Shown here: in pieces, positions 47,604 to 59,211 of the stretch
Numbering within the stretch: position 1 is the stretch's first letter
Layout of the letters: every line of letters begins with the position of its first letter
Assembly (NCBI GenBank): GCA_017163975.1
Contig: JAFFSR010000244.1
Location: forward strand, 11,781,501 to 11,845,500
Direction: 5' to 3'
Length of the DNA stretch: 64,000 nt
DNA from: Anastatus disparis
Lineage: Eukaryota > Arthropoda > Insecta > Hymenoptera > Eupelmidae
The notes under the pieces: generated by a model
Database searches by the model: none
Told to the model about the DNA's origin: nothing
Seen by the model: only the letters and a program-made list of their open reading frames with translations
Translations under genes and position numbers: made by a program

Positions 47604-50600
47604 ACGTCTCCATGTTTGGGATTATAATTCCTGCACTCTGTTTCTTGTTGATACAGGGGCAGAGATTTCTTTGCCACCCAGAGGCGATAAGAGATTGGAA
47701 TTGTCAGAATTGAAGTTGTACGCAGCAAATAATACGATTATCAATACATACGATATAGTAAGAAAAACACTAAATTTTGGCCTTAGAAGGCCTATTAGTT
47801 GGAATTTCGTAATTGCTGACGTGCCATATGCTATATTGGGAGGTGACATACTTAAACACCACCATTTAATACCTGACCTTAAGAATAAACAACTGATCGA
47901 TGGTGAAACATTAATGACTGTTGCTACGATCCAAAAATCTGTAGAAAAAGAAATTAAAATTCTGTTAATAGAACCATCACACAAATTTGCTAGCGTGCTC
48001 ACTAAATTTCCTAAAGTTATTGGAATAGAGAGCCCAGTTATCTCCAACGAGCAAGGAATAGCTCATTATATTAAGACAACGGGTCCGCCCATAGCACAGC
48101 GTGCTAGAAGATTGTCTTCTGAGAAACTGGCGGCAGCGAAGAAAGAATTCGCTGAGTTATGTGAGCAGGGCATTTGTAGACCCTCGTCTAGCCCATGGGC
48201 AAATCCCATTCATTTAGTACCTAAAAAAGATGGTTCTTGGAGAGTATGTGGGGATTACAGACAGCTTAATGCAGTCACCAGGCCTGACAGATATCCAGTG
48301 CCTCATCTTCACGACTTTCCAGTGTTTCTAAGCAACAAGAAAGTGTTTTCATCTCTAGATATGAGAAAGGCCTACCACCAGATTCCTGTTGCTCCTGAGG
48401 ACATAGAAAAAACAGCTGTCATAACACCATTTGGTCTGTTTGAATATACAGTTATGACATTTGGATTGCGTAACGCAGCTCAGTCTTTCCAGAGGTTCGT
48501 GAATAGAGCCCTAGGAGATTTAGAGTTCGTGTTTGTCTATATAGATGATATCCTCATCGCTTCAGAGAACATGCAAGAGCATGAACAGCATTTAGAAATA
48601 GTGCTCAATAGATTGGACCAATGCAACTTACACCTGAATATCGAAAAGTGCTTATTTGGTGTAAGCGAACTGACATTCTTAGGAAATAACATCTCGTCCA
48701 ATAGACTTAAACCTTCAGCTGATAAGATCAAGGCCATCGCTGAATTTCCTAAACCAAACACCATCCAGCAGTTGCGTAGGTTTTTAGGAATGTTAAATTT
48801 CTACCGAAGATGCGTCCCTAAAGCAGCAGAGACTCAGATCGTCCTCAACGAGTATTTGAAGGATTCGAAAAAGAATGATAAGAGGTTGATTAAATGGACT
48901 GTACAGGCCGAAAAGGCCTTTTAAAAAACAAAAGATGAGCTCTGCAGTGCTTCGTACTTAGCTTTCCCTAAAGAGGATGCTGAGCTTAGAATTGTTTCAG
49001 ATGCATCGGATGTAGCAATGGGAGCAGCGTTGGAGCAGAAATGTGATGATTCTTGGCAACCAATAGCTTTCTTTTCTAAGAAGTTTTCGCCAACACAAAA
49101 AAGATACTCTGTCCATGATAGAGAATTGACGGCTATCTATGAAGCTCTGCGTTACTTTTACCATTATGTAGAAGCACGTAGCTTCAAGATACTTACTGAT
49201 CACAAGTCTCTGATCTATGCCTTGACGCATAATGATGAGAAGGCAAGTGCAAGGAAAATCCGTCAATTGTCATATATTTCGGAATTTAATACTGAATTAT
49301 GTTATATCAAGGGCGATGAGAATAGAGTCGCTGATTCGTTGTCACGAATCGAATCAGTCAGCTCTGCAACAGCTATTGACTGGACTGATCCAGAATTGCG
49401 GAATCATCCACAGTTTATAAATGTTATCAATAAAGTTGATGCATTCAGTCTCCCAACACTGTTTGAATATAAATTACTCAGTGAGGAACAGCAAAAAGAT
49501 GAGCAATTGGCTGAAATTTTACAAAACCCTGATCACCCGTTAAAATTACAGAAACTAGCATGGGGATCAGACAGGCTGCCTATTTATTGTGACTGGTATG
49601 GTCACGTAATTAGACCCTATTTGCCCAAAACCTTAAGAAGGGCCGCATTCGACACGGCTCATTCTTTCGCGCATCCTGGCGCAAAGACAACCGACCGAAT
49701 TATAAGAATGACTTATATATGGCCGAGAGTTAGCAGGGACGTGGCGAAGTGGTGTAAAGCTTGCTTACCCTGCCAGAGAGCTAAAGTAACTCGGTACAAT
49801 AAAATGTTACCTGAGCATTTTTTGGCTCTGGATAGTCGATTCGATCATGTACATATAGATTTAGTTGGACCACTTCCACGAAATGATGGTTATTCGTATC
49901 TGTTAACTATGATAGACAGATACACAAGATGGCCTGAAGCCATTCCTTTGTACGACATATCAGCTGCTACCGTAGCACGAGCCTTCTACGATAATTGGAT
50001 AGCCCGCTACAGCGCACCGGTGACTATCACCATTGATCAAGTGAGACCTCACTTGATGATTTTCGTATAGAGAAGCATCATGATAATAAGCAGCGCGGGT
50101 AGGGATATAGAAAGAACCGAACGCGCAGCTACGCCCCTAATTTCGACAGCCAAGCGGCTACCAAGTGTAACGCGTATGCTTTATAATGTATAATATCCCT
50201 ACTCTAATGCGGCAGAGTAGGAACATAGCGGCAAGCGCCGTAAATGCGAAGTATCTTGTTTAATGAGAAGCTTGTGCTCCGCACTCTCATTCCATCATCA
50301 AGTCAATAAAGTTTGCTTAATTCTTTGTACCTTTGTACTTTTCTTCTTATACAAGTTCAAAGGACAGCGAAAGAGCACAAATTACGTGCTCCGTACCTGT
50401 GTGAACTTGTATAAGATTATTGTTAAAAAATACGCGTATAAAGTTCGCGGTTTTAATGAATAAATCTTAGTGATTTAATGTATCGAATAACGTGTGTGAA
50501 GTGTTAGTGATTTTACCTTCACGGTTTAACGTATTAAATTGATATAGCCAAAAAGGCACATTTCGTATGCCTTGCATTGACGTGTTGATAGCAAAGCGTT

Positions 50601-52074
50601 GGCTTGTATCACACACGTCTTTGCAAGTGTCTAATTTGAATGATATTTATCCGATTGTCGCGTTTAACGAAGACATCGTGAAATGGCATTGAGAGGCCCA
50701 AATGATAATTTCCTTTGTACACCTAAATCCTGATTTTCCTATAATCATATAAATCGAGTTAGATGGAACGTAAGGACCCGAATCTGGTGAGCATGATGTC
50801 TTGCCAGTGTACGGTCTAGTGAAATCTAACTCACATTAAACTTAACAAATAAAAAGAAAGACATTATAACAAGCTTGCACGCGTAGCGGATAGGCACGCG
50901 TTAAACTTGGTATACTGATATACACGGCATCCATCTTGACGCACTCGGACGCACGGTTGACGTGAAAAACTTAAATCGTGTCTGAGAGTGAGCCGAGCTG
51001 TGATTCTCGTAGTGTATGGTGTTTCTAATCACCTTACAGAAGTAAAAGTGCGTCATATGCGAATATGACGTCACACAAGGGAGACAATTTGAGTCTCAGC
51101 TGTTCGCAGCCTTATTACAGCTAATTGGATGTAAGCGTATAAATACATCAGCGTACCACCCTCAAGCGAATGGAATGATAGAGCGCTAGTATAGGACGCT
51201 CAAAGCTGCTCTGAAATCTCACGCAGAGAACAACAGAGATTGGGCTTTCTCCTTATCTACTGTGCTACTGGGCCTACGTACAAGCGTTCGTTTAGATACG
51301 AATGCTAGCCCAGCTGATTTTCTGTTTGGTTCTAGTCTTCGAGTTCCTGGCGAATTCTGCGCTTTTCAAGACATCGAACCCGACAGAGCTTACTTTCTGG
51401 AGGAGTTCAGAAATTATATGCGTGAAGTAAGACCTGTGCCAGTCAATCACAAACATGCTATCAAACCATTTAGATATAAAGACATCGCTCACTGTACGCA
51501 CGTGATGTATAGAACCAAAGCAATAAAACCAGCTTTGGAAAGACCGTACACTGGTCCTCACAAAGTAATTGAGCGCCATGCTAATGGTAGAAACTCCACA
51601 ATAGAAGTTAATGGCACTCATAAAATAGTTAACATAGAGTTGATCAAACCAGCCTATTTTATTCATGAGGAACCAGAGGAGGGAGTTACCGTTGAATTAT
51701 CACGGTCAATGATGGAAACACCAGAAGCTGAAATCCCTGTCCAAGACGTAGATGGTGCTTGCGATGAGTACAACGTCACAAACAATAATAATAATAGTAC
51801 AAATCATAATAGCCGAATCGATCCCCAGTTGACTCACAATGAGCTGGAGGACGAAAACAATGGTCAAGCCATGCCGGAAAGTTTAGCCCCCAGCGTTTCC
51901 ATGGACACTGAGCGGCAAGAGGCACCAAGAAGAAAGAAATTTGTGCCAAATATATTAAGGAAAACACGACGAACGCAAGCTGACGAAGCAGAGCAAACGT
52001 CTGTGAATACTCAATTACCTCAAAGTACTAAGAAAGTCACTTTTCAAGCCGAAGTTTACGACGTACCTCAATAG
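47604..52074 (+). pseudogene. pol: E3 Pol: protease, reverse transcriptase, RNase H, integrase (two stops, one LTR insert)
   Basis: Protease has LVDTGAEIS just upstream of 47671 and ILGGD further on. Reverse transcriptase has [30 protein letters not shown] and the catalytic YIDD. A TAA at 48922-48924 interrupts the frame right before RNase H, which continues in the same frame (VSDASDVAMGA, DRELTAIYEAL, TDHKSL). Integrase has the HH-CC zinc site (ending CKACLPC) and the first catalytic Asp in HIDLVGPL. The second Asp (TIDQ) is split from the rest by a solo LTR at 50042-51075. A TAG at 51187-51189 directly follows the catalytic Glu region (GMIER). The C-terminal tail ends at 52074. The damage is limited, consistent with recent death. 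Confidence 0.9.
50042..51075 (+). mobile_element. Solo LTR (E4-related family) inside E3 integrase
   Basis: A 1034-bp insert starts TGAGACC and ends GACGTCACA, flanked by CAAG on both sides (50038-50041 and 51076-51079). It is similar along its length to the 5' LTR of E4 (shared GCGCGGGTAGGG.TATAGAAA, GGACCCGAATCTG, GTGTACGGTCT) but clearly diverged, so it comes from a related family. With the LTR and one CAAG left out, the integrase frame is continuous across the site. Confidence 0.88.
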
Positions 52075-53483
52075 AGGCAAATAAACTTTAGCTCATGGTA
52101 CACTTGCAACTGCAAGCCCAATGACACTGCACTGAGGATAAAAAGCAAAATAAAAAATATAAAAATAAATAAAATGGTACCTGTATAAAAATAGAAACTA
52201 AGACTGATCCTGATCGAAGGAATTTCGTTTTAGGTATGTAAAAAAAAAAAAAAAAAAGCAGCTGTAAAAATATGAAAGTTATAACCGACAACTTCGTCAG
52301 TAAGACGAGCGTAGGTTAACTAGATCGCGATCTCATTATAACATCTTATTGCAATCACGTGAAATAGGTTAATGTAGTAAACCGATTTGCCTTATCGGCA
52401 TTTCTTATCTTTGTAAATTTTTAGTGTAAATTTTTAGTGTAAGTTTTCCGTCAAATCCGCACGAAGCTCATACGGGTAATGTAAATATTTTGTTCGAAAG
52501 ACAATTCGTGCATGTAAATAGTTTAGAAATAAATGTAAGATAATATTAGTATTAAGAAACTTGCGTTATTAGAGTTAGATAATGCAAAGCTTTTTTTCCA
52601 ACTGCGTTAATGCGTTTTTAAAAAATATTGTATAAACCAAACTTTAAAAGTCTTGCGACTTTATTGTAACCAATTGCAAAAGACTTCTTGTGGAGGCATT
52701 ATTCAATGTTGTAAAGGAGAATCGAACACTTAAAGAGCTTCAGTTAGTTAATTGTAACAATATAAGTATTAATAGAGTGGATTTCACTATCATTGATATA
52801 GTTTTCGTTGGTAAAAAATACATTTAAGCCATTTCGGTATTTATTCGATTGTAAACTGAACAAAAAATTAAGTGCCTGAATCTCTCTATGAATAATAAAC
52901 TTGAATATTTGATGCTTTCATGCATTCCAGATGTAACCAACGTAAACGTGTTAAGCTTGAGTTCTCAAGAACCGTTAAATTTGTCACGACTCTCGTAATT
53001 TAAAAATTTTTTTTTGTAAGTGATTATAGCTTACACGTAAATAAAAATTTTAAATCCTATCAAAAGTGTTAAAATAAACACTATTCAAGTAATTAATCTT
53101 TAAAAGGAAAAATTAAAGCTTAATCACTTAACTTTTTAGTAGATATCATTACGTTACATGTGGAATGTATTCAAAGAAAAAGAAAGTGAATGTAAAAAGC
53201 TTCAAAGGAAGGATAATCAGAGATTTTAAGAAATTATAATTTTGTTAATCGTAATTCACATAAACCAGACATGAAATGTGCGTTTTAAATGTAATTAATA
53301 TACTTTGTAAAACCGACGTTATTTATGTAAAAGGCAAGATAAATGAATAGATAAATGTAATGTAAAAAAAAGAGAGGGAAATATAATTGCAGGAAAATGT
53401 ATATGTATTTCATCGCCAAATTTATAACAGATGTAATTGTTTGCAATTAATATTTTTTCTTTTTTTCCTTTTGAGGGGGAGTG
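52075..53483 (+). other. E3 3' non-coding region and polypurine tract
   Basis: No ORF is supported. A poly-A run lies at 52241-52257. The polypurine tract GAGGGGGAG, at 53473-53481, stands directly before the 3' LTR, where plus-strand priming would occur. Confidence 0.65.
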
Positions 53484-53792
53484 TGTAGGTGTCTACACGC
53501 TAAGCGCCTTAGTGCGCATATCAAAATCTACTGTAGAGGGCTTTCGGGCCTCGTTGCGGGACGCGTCAGCGTCGTTAGTCAGTCGTGCTAGAGTCTCAGC
53601 ACTGTAAACCAATAAAGACTGGTAGCCGGTAGTTCCGGCGTATTATATTATATATTGAATTAATCTTGGTTTTCTCTTCTGCCTTAGATTCCTTCCTGTC
53701 CTATACACGCGTGCCTCCATAGACGGGCACATTAATATCTCATTAAATAATTAAGTGGTTAAGTGGACAACCACACATTGTCAATCGTCTAT
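53484..53792 (+). repeat. 3' LTR of E3
   Basis: Same as 43924-44232 apart from about eight visible substitutions (for example CGCATA for CGCATG, TCAGCACTG for TCAGTTCTG, TTCCGG for TACCGG). It is followed by the target duplication AAATG. Confidence 0.9.
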
Positions 53793-53800
53793 AAATGTTT

Positions 53801-54733
53801 TGAGACATATCAATTAGATTTTGTATCAGCAAAAGCATTGCTGCGAGTAAGCGCGGGTAGGGGTATAGAAAGAACCGAAGCGAGCGGTGGGAGATGATCC
53901 CCGCGATTTGGGAGAGAAAGCGGCAATCAAGCACCTAAAATGCGAGCCATCGAGTTTCGGCGAGAAGAGAAACTCAGCACTCTTGTGCGAATCAGCTTAT
54001 AATAAAGATCTCTTTTAATCTTAAATACAGAGTCATTGTATTCTTTTATTACTATTCAAGCTCTCATAGCAGCAAAAGAAATGCTTAGTACGTATTTACC
54101 TACCTGCTCAATTTTGAATAGTATTTTTCTTAAACAAATTAAATCTTTGTGATTTCTTAGTTTAAACAAAAGTGAAGTGGTAATTTCCTTCACTATTAAA
54201 AGTTAATTATTCTTATCGTGTGTGTATAAAAAGGCTAAATGCCTAGTGATTGTGCCTTGCATCGGCGTGTTATTTCGTAAAGCTTTGTGCTTAGAGTTAG
54301 CACGTTCTTGCAAGAGTGTTACCGATAAATACTGAACCATAAAATAAATGATTCAGTGCAAGAGGCAAAATTAAAAGTCCTCATTACCTCATGCTCCTAT
54401 AATTCCCTTATTTATTTTTCAGGAATATAACTCTGAGGTCTAACCAAAGTAATGGACCCGAATCTGCAGGACATGGCGTTCCTGTAGTGTACGGTCTGGC
54501 TTTCGTCAACCTAACTTTCTTAAACAACTCAAGACTTTATTAATTCGAGGAGTTTGTACGCGCGAGAGGGATAGCGCGGTAAACTCGGAGTTTTATACAT
54601 AGAATTGGTACCCATCTTGTTTTATCTTCACGATCTTGTCAAAAGGTAAAACAAGGTGAGAAGTTTTAATATATGGTGGTTTTATTCATCATATATTAAA
54701 TAAAAGTACGTGATACTCGTGTATGACGTTACA
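53801..54733 (+). repeat. 5' LTR of E4
   Basis: Starts TGAGACATATC and ends GACGTTACA (TG...CA). Contains TATAATAAAG (54000 region) as a polyadenylation-type signal. Homologous to the solo LTR at 50042-51075. Confidence 0.75.
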
Positions 54734-54735
54734 AC

Positions 54736-55374
54736 TGGCGCCCACAACGTCGATTTAAAACTCACGACTGAGTAATTTATAAAATAAAAATTTTGTTTCT
54801 TAAAAGCCAGATCGTAGCTGCGTTACAACTGGCGCTCAACTTATTAGAATAGCTCACGCTTGAGATAAATTTAGATTATGTAATCATGAAAATAAAGAGA
54901 AAAAATTGTTAAAAATGAGTAATTCGTGATATAACAATTTTAAAAGCTAAATTGTATCTGCGTTAATAATTAATAAAGTAAAAACTAGAAAAGCTAAATT
55001 GTATCCGTATCGTAGTTGTTTGATAGGTAAATCATAAGCGAAAAATTGAATTTTAACATATAAAAGCGTTATATCTATAGTAAAGTTACGACTAACGCTT
55101 ACAACGGCCATTTTAAACTCAAATCATTTCAATATCAAAACATGTATTATTAAGCAATAAAAATTTGTAAAGAAAAAGATTGTTAAATAATAAAATTGTA
55201 TTAAGAAATTCTGAACTTATATACATAGCTTAATAATCTGAATTGCGTATGAATAATTGAAAAAAGAGAAAATAGTTTAAGATTTATAAATCAAATAAAA
55301 TATTGTTTTTCTCGTTATCTATTTGGCTATTTAGAATATAAAACGAAAAACTATAAACATCGTTTTTAAATAAA
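54736..55374 (+). promoter_or_regulatory. E4 primer-binding site and leader with PBS-like duplications
   Basis: TGGCGCCCACAACG starts two bases after the LTR, a PBS of the TGGCGCCC type (lysine-tRNA-like by analogy with retroviruses). The surrounding segment recurs in degenerate form: GTTACAACTGGCGCTCAACTT at about 54823 and GTTACGACTAACGCTTACAACG at about 55085, each before a similar TCAC/ACTC stretch. The leader thus contains three PBS-like copies. No ORF lies before 55375. Confidence 0.6.
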
Positions 55375-55779
55375 ATGGTAAAATTAAGTGCGGTAGAATT
55401 CATTTTAAAATCACAAGAAATAAAAAACAACAAAAATGAACAAATAGAAAAAATATTAGAAAAAACAAAAATAAAGTTAGAAAAAAGCCAAAAAGATAAT
55501 AGAAAGAAAGAATATTTTGTAATAGAAGCTAGTAAAATTGCATTAATATTAACAAAAGTAAAAGAAAATATAGAATTTGCATATGTAAAAATAAAGAAAA
55601 ACGAAATAAACTTAGAGAGCTTAGACAAAAAAGTAAATAAAATATTAGAAAGACAAAGTGAGCTAGTTGATAAAATTAATTTAATAGGCCATAGATTCAA
55701 CCATAATATGCCTAGACTGATAGAGCATTTATGCGATATAGAAAAAGATATAGAAAAATTGAAAATTGTGAGAGAATAA
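55375..55779 (+). CDS. E4 accessory ORF1, 134-residue charged coiled-coil protein
   Basis: Intact ATG-to-TAA frame, very rich in Lys, Glu and Ile, almost entirely helical in character with heptad-like spacing. A conserved patch, RFNHNMPRLIEHL near the C-terminus, recurs as RFNHNMPLMVEHI in the E5 homologue at 60523-60981. EYFVIEA...V also recurs in E5 and, more weakly, in E2. It lies upstream of gag as a separate ORF. No known retroviral protein is recognised. Confidence 0.7.
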   Translation: MVKLSAVEFILKSQEIKNNKNEQIEKILEKTKIKLEKSQKDNRKKEYFVIEASKIALILTKVKENIEFAYVKIKKNEINLESLDKKVNKILERQSELVDKINLIGHRFNHNMPRLIEHLCDIEKDIEKLKIVRE

Positions 55780-56577
55780 AAGTATAATCATTTGAGATGC
55801 TTTGCGATAATACATCGAAAACGGATTAAAATTTGAAAAGAGAAAGTTAACGTATACAAAAGAATTCGCGTTTAAATCGTTTCGCAAAGCACATTAAATG
55901 ATACATACGAAACACAGCGCAAAAGTAAACAAACGTACAAAGGTAAATTGATGTTAGCTCCGAATTATATCAAATATAATTTAACACGACAAGAAATAAA
56001 ATATTAAAATTAAAAGCAGTGACACTCAACTTAAGCAGTGGCACTCAATATTTAGAAAATAAATTGATAACGGCAATTAACCTGCTGTAAGTTAAATAAA
56101 ATATAACTAATCGAGAAATACAGTTAAAATAAAATTGCCGTATTAAATTTTATTGAAAAACGAAGGGGGGCATTTAACGCTTAATAGCTAAATTTAATTT
56201 TGATAAATGTGATTTAAATATAATATGAAATAAATTAAACGTTGAATGTTTCATATTCAAAATAAATAATTGTAAATGAACAACGCCACAGACATATAGG
56301 AAATAAATAAACAGAGATTAACAAATTAGAAAGTTATAAACAATCAAACAGTTAAACTTGAAAAACAAAGCAAATTTTAAAATTTAAATAGCAAAAGATT
56401 TTATATTTGAAGAAAAGTGTTTCAATTTATATTATAGCATTTTATGATCAAGTAAAATTCTAAGCATTCAAATATTTTCTTTTTAGATATTTTTGATTTT
56501 TTTTTTATCAAACTCTTTATCAAGAAACATTGATTCGATTCGTTTATTGTAAATTACGAAAATAATAATTAGACAAA
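55780..56577 (+). other. E4 spacer between ORF1 and gag
   Basis: About 800 bp, AT-rich, non-coding. A tandem duplication AGCAGTG(A/G)CACTCAA near 56015-56050 and a T-run near 56500 are the only visible structures. Confidence 0.5.
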
Positions 56578-57695
56578 ATGCCGAAAAAACGTAGATCAGA
56601 TGTCATAATGCAAGAGATTCAAGAACATCAAGAGAGCTTAACAACTATTCCAACAAAACTACAAGAATGGATGCAGGTAGTTTCAACTGAATTGAAAACT
56701 TTATTCCAACAAAATGAAACAATGGAGAATAAGATGAATAATTCAGCTGATTGGGACAAATTAGTAAACATAGAGTTGGATAGAGAAGTAATGAAAGATT
56801 ATACAATTAAAGATCAGCTAGATGTGTTGACAGATCCATTAATTGAAGTAAGAAATGAAAACAAGTATCTACGGTATAGCATAGAGAAACAAGAAGAAAG
56901 TTTCAATAATGAAAAAGAAGAATTAAAAAGAAAAAATAAACAGCTAAATAGAGAGTTAAATAATTTAAAACAAAATATATTAAACGATACACACATTTGT
57001 AATAGATCCTATAGGATATTTATTATTTATTTAAATTTCGCGCTTGTATTTGTACGCCATTGCGTGGCGCTGGCGCTACTTGCGCCATTTGACGACGAAG
57101 AGCAAGAAGAAAACGACGCCATTGAGTGTCAGACGCTGTGGAGACGTTCCACGAGACGGAGGTCAGCGCTGACTCCGATCTCTCATAATTATATTGCGAC
57201 ACCAGGAGGTCAACGCTGACTCCTGTATAGTTTCTTTTTAAACAATTTTGGTTAGAAGATCTCAAGTCGGCTTCTCGGATCTCATTTGTGGGCTAGACAA
57301 CAAAGGTGTCCCGGGGATCGAGCGGTTGCATCATCTTATATTAGGTAACGTGAGACTTCGCACGAGAGCATATTTTAAAGTATTGAAATTCCCTCCACAG
57401 GGTTATATTATTGGATAAAAAAGTGTATTCGCATAATTAACGAGTAATGATAATTCTCTCTAAAATAAAAGTAATGAGACACATGTGACGCGTTCGCATA
57501 AGCATATAAGAAAAGACAACGCTTCATAAATATTCTTAAATTGTTAGGCTGCGCACGACAGGCTCGCTAGTGAACATTATGTTACATTTTGTATATTGAC
57601 TAGTTTTTCCACCTATAAATAAAACCATCATTTCCGTTTAATTGATTGATATCATTTATTATTATCAGTGGATATTTACTAAAATTAAATAATCT

Positions 57696-57736
<41 letters not shown>

Positions 57737-58742
57737 AAAGTAAATTCACTATACATTAAAGAAGTTCATGATAGGTTAATTAAGAGAATAGGTGATGTAG
57801 CTGATGAAAAAGACATAAAAATAAATCAAGTTCAAGAACAAATAAATAATAATAGTACACCAAATAAAACAAATGAATATACACAACCCAAAATAAAAAT
57901 TCCATTACCAAAATTTGAAGGACTGGAAGGCGAAAGGCCAATAAAATTTTTAAGTGAATTGGATAAATATATAGCGTTGAAGAAGTTAGACAATGAAGAG
58001 AAATTACAGATTCTTCAAACCGCACTACAAAAAGAAGCGAACGCATGGTGGAACATACACCAGGATGATGTACACACATTCAACGATTTTAAAGAATTAT
58101 TCATAGAGAGGTTTTGGAATAAAGATATACAACGAACATCAAGAAGAAAGGTTGAATTTGGCCTGTACTATGAAGGAAGCAAAATGTCAAGAGTATCTTA
58201 TGCTACACAGGTATTTGGATATGCCAAGGAATTAAACTTAAATTATACTGATGATGAGATAGTAGAAAGAATAGCTAATCAGTTTAACAGAAGTATAAGA
58301 CAAGCCTCCCAATTTTCACAGATAAAAGATAAAGCAACACTATTGAAAATATTAGCTGATTATGACAATGATGATAAATCTACAACAGAGAAGAATAAAT
58401 TTAAACAAAGAAATAACCAAAACTATAGTCACAAACAACAACCGGATATTAACACGCAAACAGATAAAAAACGAGAATAATGAAAATAAAGAACAAGCTA
58501 ACAAAACAAATAGAAATTATAGAAATGACAGGATCAACACAAATTATAATCAGAAACAGGATTACAAAAAACCTTATAACAAATATAATCAAGTAAATGC
58601 AACAAGAGTAATTGAAAGATCCAATAGAAAACAAGGTCAACAAGAATGTCTAAAGAATCCAGTCGATCCTAAAATTATAAAAGAACAAAATAAAAGAATG
58701 CTAGAAATACTAGACGAAGACAGCAATACAAAGAAAAAATAG
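56578..58742 (+). pseudogene. gag: E4 Gag, split by a solo LTR and frameshifted near its end
   Basis: ATG at 56578 opens MPKKRRSDVIM..., a coiled-coil N-terminal part. A solo LTR occupies 56998-57752, after which the frame resumes cleanly. The capsid region follows (KIKIPLPKFEG, EANAWWNIH, FKELFIERFWNKDIQR, RKVEFG). The frame ends at 58480, but homologous Asn/Lys-rich C-terminal sequence continues in the next frame to 58742 (ending PVDPKIIKEQ), so a one-base shift lies near 58460. There is no CCHC zinc knuckle. E5 carries the closest relative. Confidence 0.8.
56998..57752 (+). mobile_element. Solo LTR inside E4 gag
   Basis: A 755-bp insert starts TGTAATAG and ends CACTAT, flanked by ACATT on both sides (56993-56997 and 57753-57757). 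Its first 45 bases resemble the start of the E6 LTR (TTATTATTTATTTA). It contains AATAAAACC as a polyadenylation signal and an (AT)n run at about 57694-57732. With the insert and one ACATT left out, the gag frame is uninterrupted here. Confidence 0.85.
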
Positions 58743-59211
58743 GAAAACTAAATAAGGTTATATCTGAAAAAGTGAGAGAAGGGGTAACAGATACAACTAA
58801 TAAAAATACCCCGATACCACCCGAATGCAAAATCAGTGCGATACAAGAGTCAACAGAGATTGAAAATAACACATTAATAACAACATGCAGAAAAATTACA
58901 TATCAGAAAAATTATATTATAATAACACTAGAAAATTATCCTCGATTACCTATAACAGGAAAATATATAAAAACAGCATGGGCAGAAAATTAACATTATA
59001 TATTTAATAGTACCGAACTTAATAAAAGATTGTATCTTAGAATATGATACACAAAAAGCATTACATATGATAATAAATACCTTGCATAAAGAAATTCTGT
59101 TTGATATAAACGACATATACGTCAATATAAAATATAACGAGCAAAAACTCAATGAGTATGCTCATATACAAATAATTGAAGCACACGAGAACCAAGAAGG
59201 TTTGAAGATAT
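58743..59211 (+). pseudogene. E4 protease remnant
   Basis: Two open pieces (58772-58993, then about 58994-59217) contain LPITGKYIKTAW and YLIVPNLIKDCILEYD. These match the flap and ILG.D portions of a retroviral-type aspartic protease. The catalytic DTG/DSG block is not visible. The sequence stops where the E5 LTR begins. Confidence 0.5.

Larger units (their letters stand above)
43924..53792 (+). mobile_element. E3: full-length Ty3/gypsy-type LTR retrotransposon with later insertions
   Basis: Two LTRs of about 309 bp in direct orientation bound the element. They are flanked by AAATG on both sides (43919-43923 and 53793-53797), a 5-bp target duplication. The internal order is PBS, long leader, gag, protease, reverse transcriptase, RNase H, integrase, 3' non-coding and polypurine tract. 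The LTRs differ at about eight visible positions, so insertion is fairly recent. Gag frameshift, two pol stops, a MITE-like insert and a solo-LTR insert make it non-autonomous. Confidence 0.92.
53801..59211 (+). mobile_element. E4: 5' part of an LTR retroelement (LTR, ORF1, gag, protease remnant)
   Basis: It begins three bases after the E3 target duplication, so E3 landed almost exactly at its edge. The order is LTR 53801-54733, PBS 54736, ORF1 55375, gag 56578 and protease remnant to 59211. There the LTR of E5 begins (TGTAACC). Reverse transcriptase, integrase and the 3' LTR are absent from the window. Confidence 0.8.

Noticed and set aside
47622..48047. 141-codon minus-strand frame
   Set aside because: Shadow of the E3 protease/reverse transcriptase reading frame.
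55284..55700. 138-codon minus-strand hydrophobic frame resembling a membrane protein
   Set aside because: Antisense of the Lys/Glu-rich E4 ORF1; Phe/Leu-rich reading is a composition artefact.
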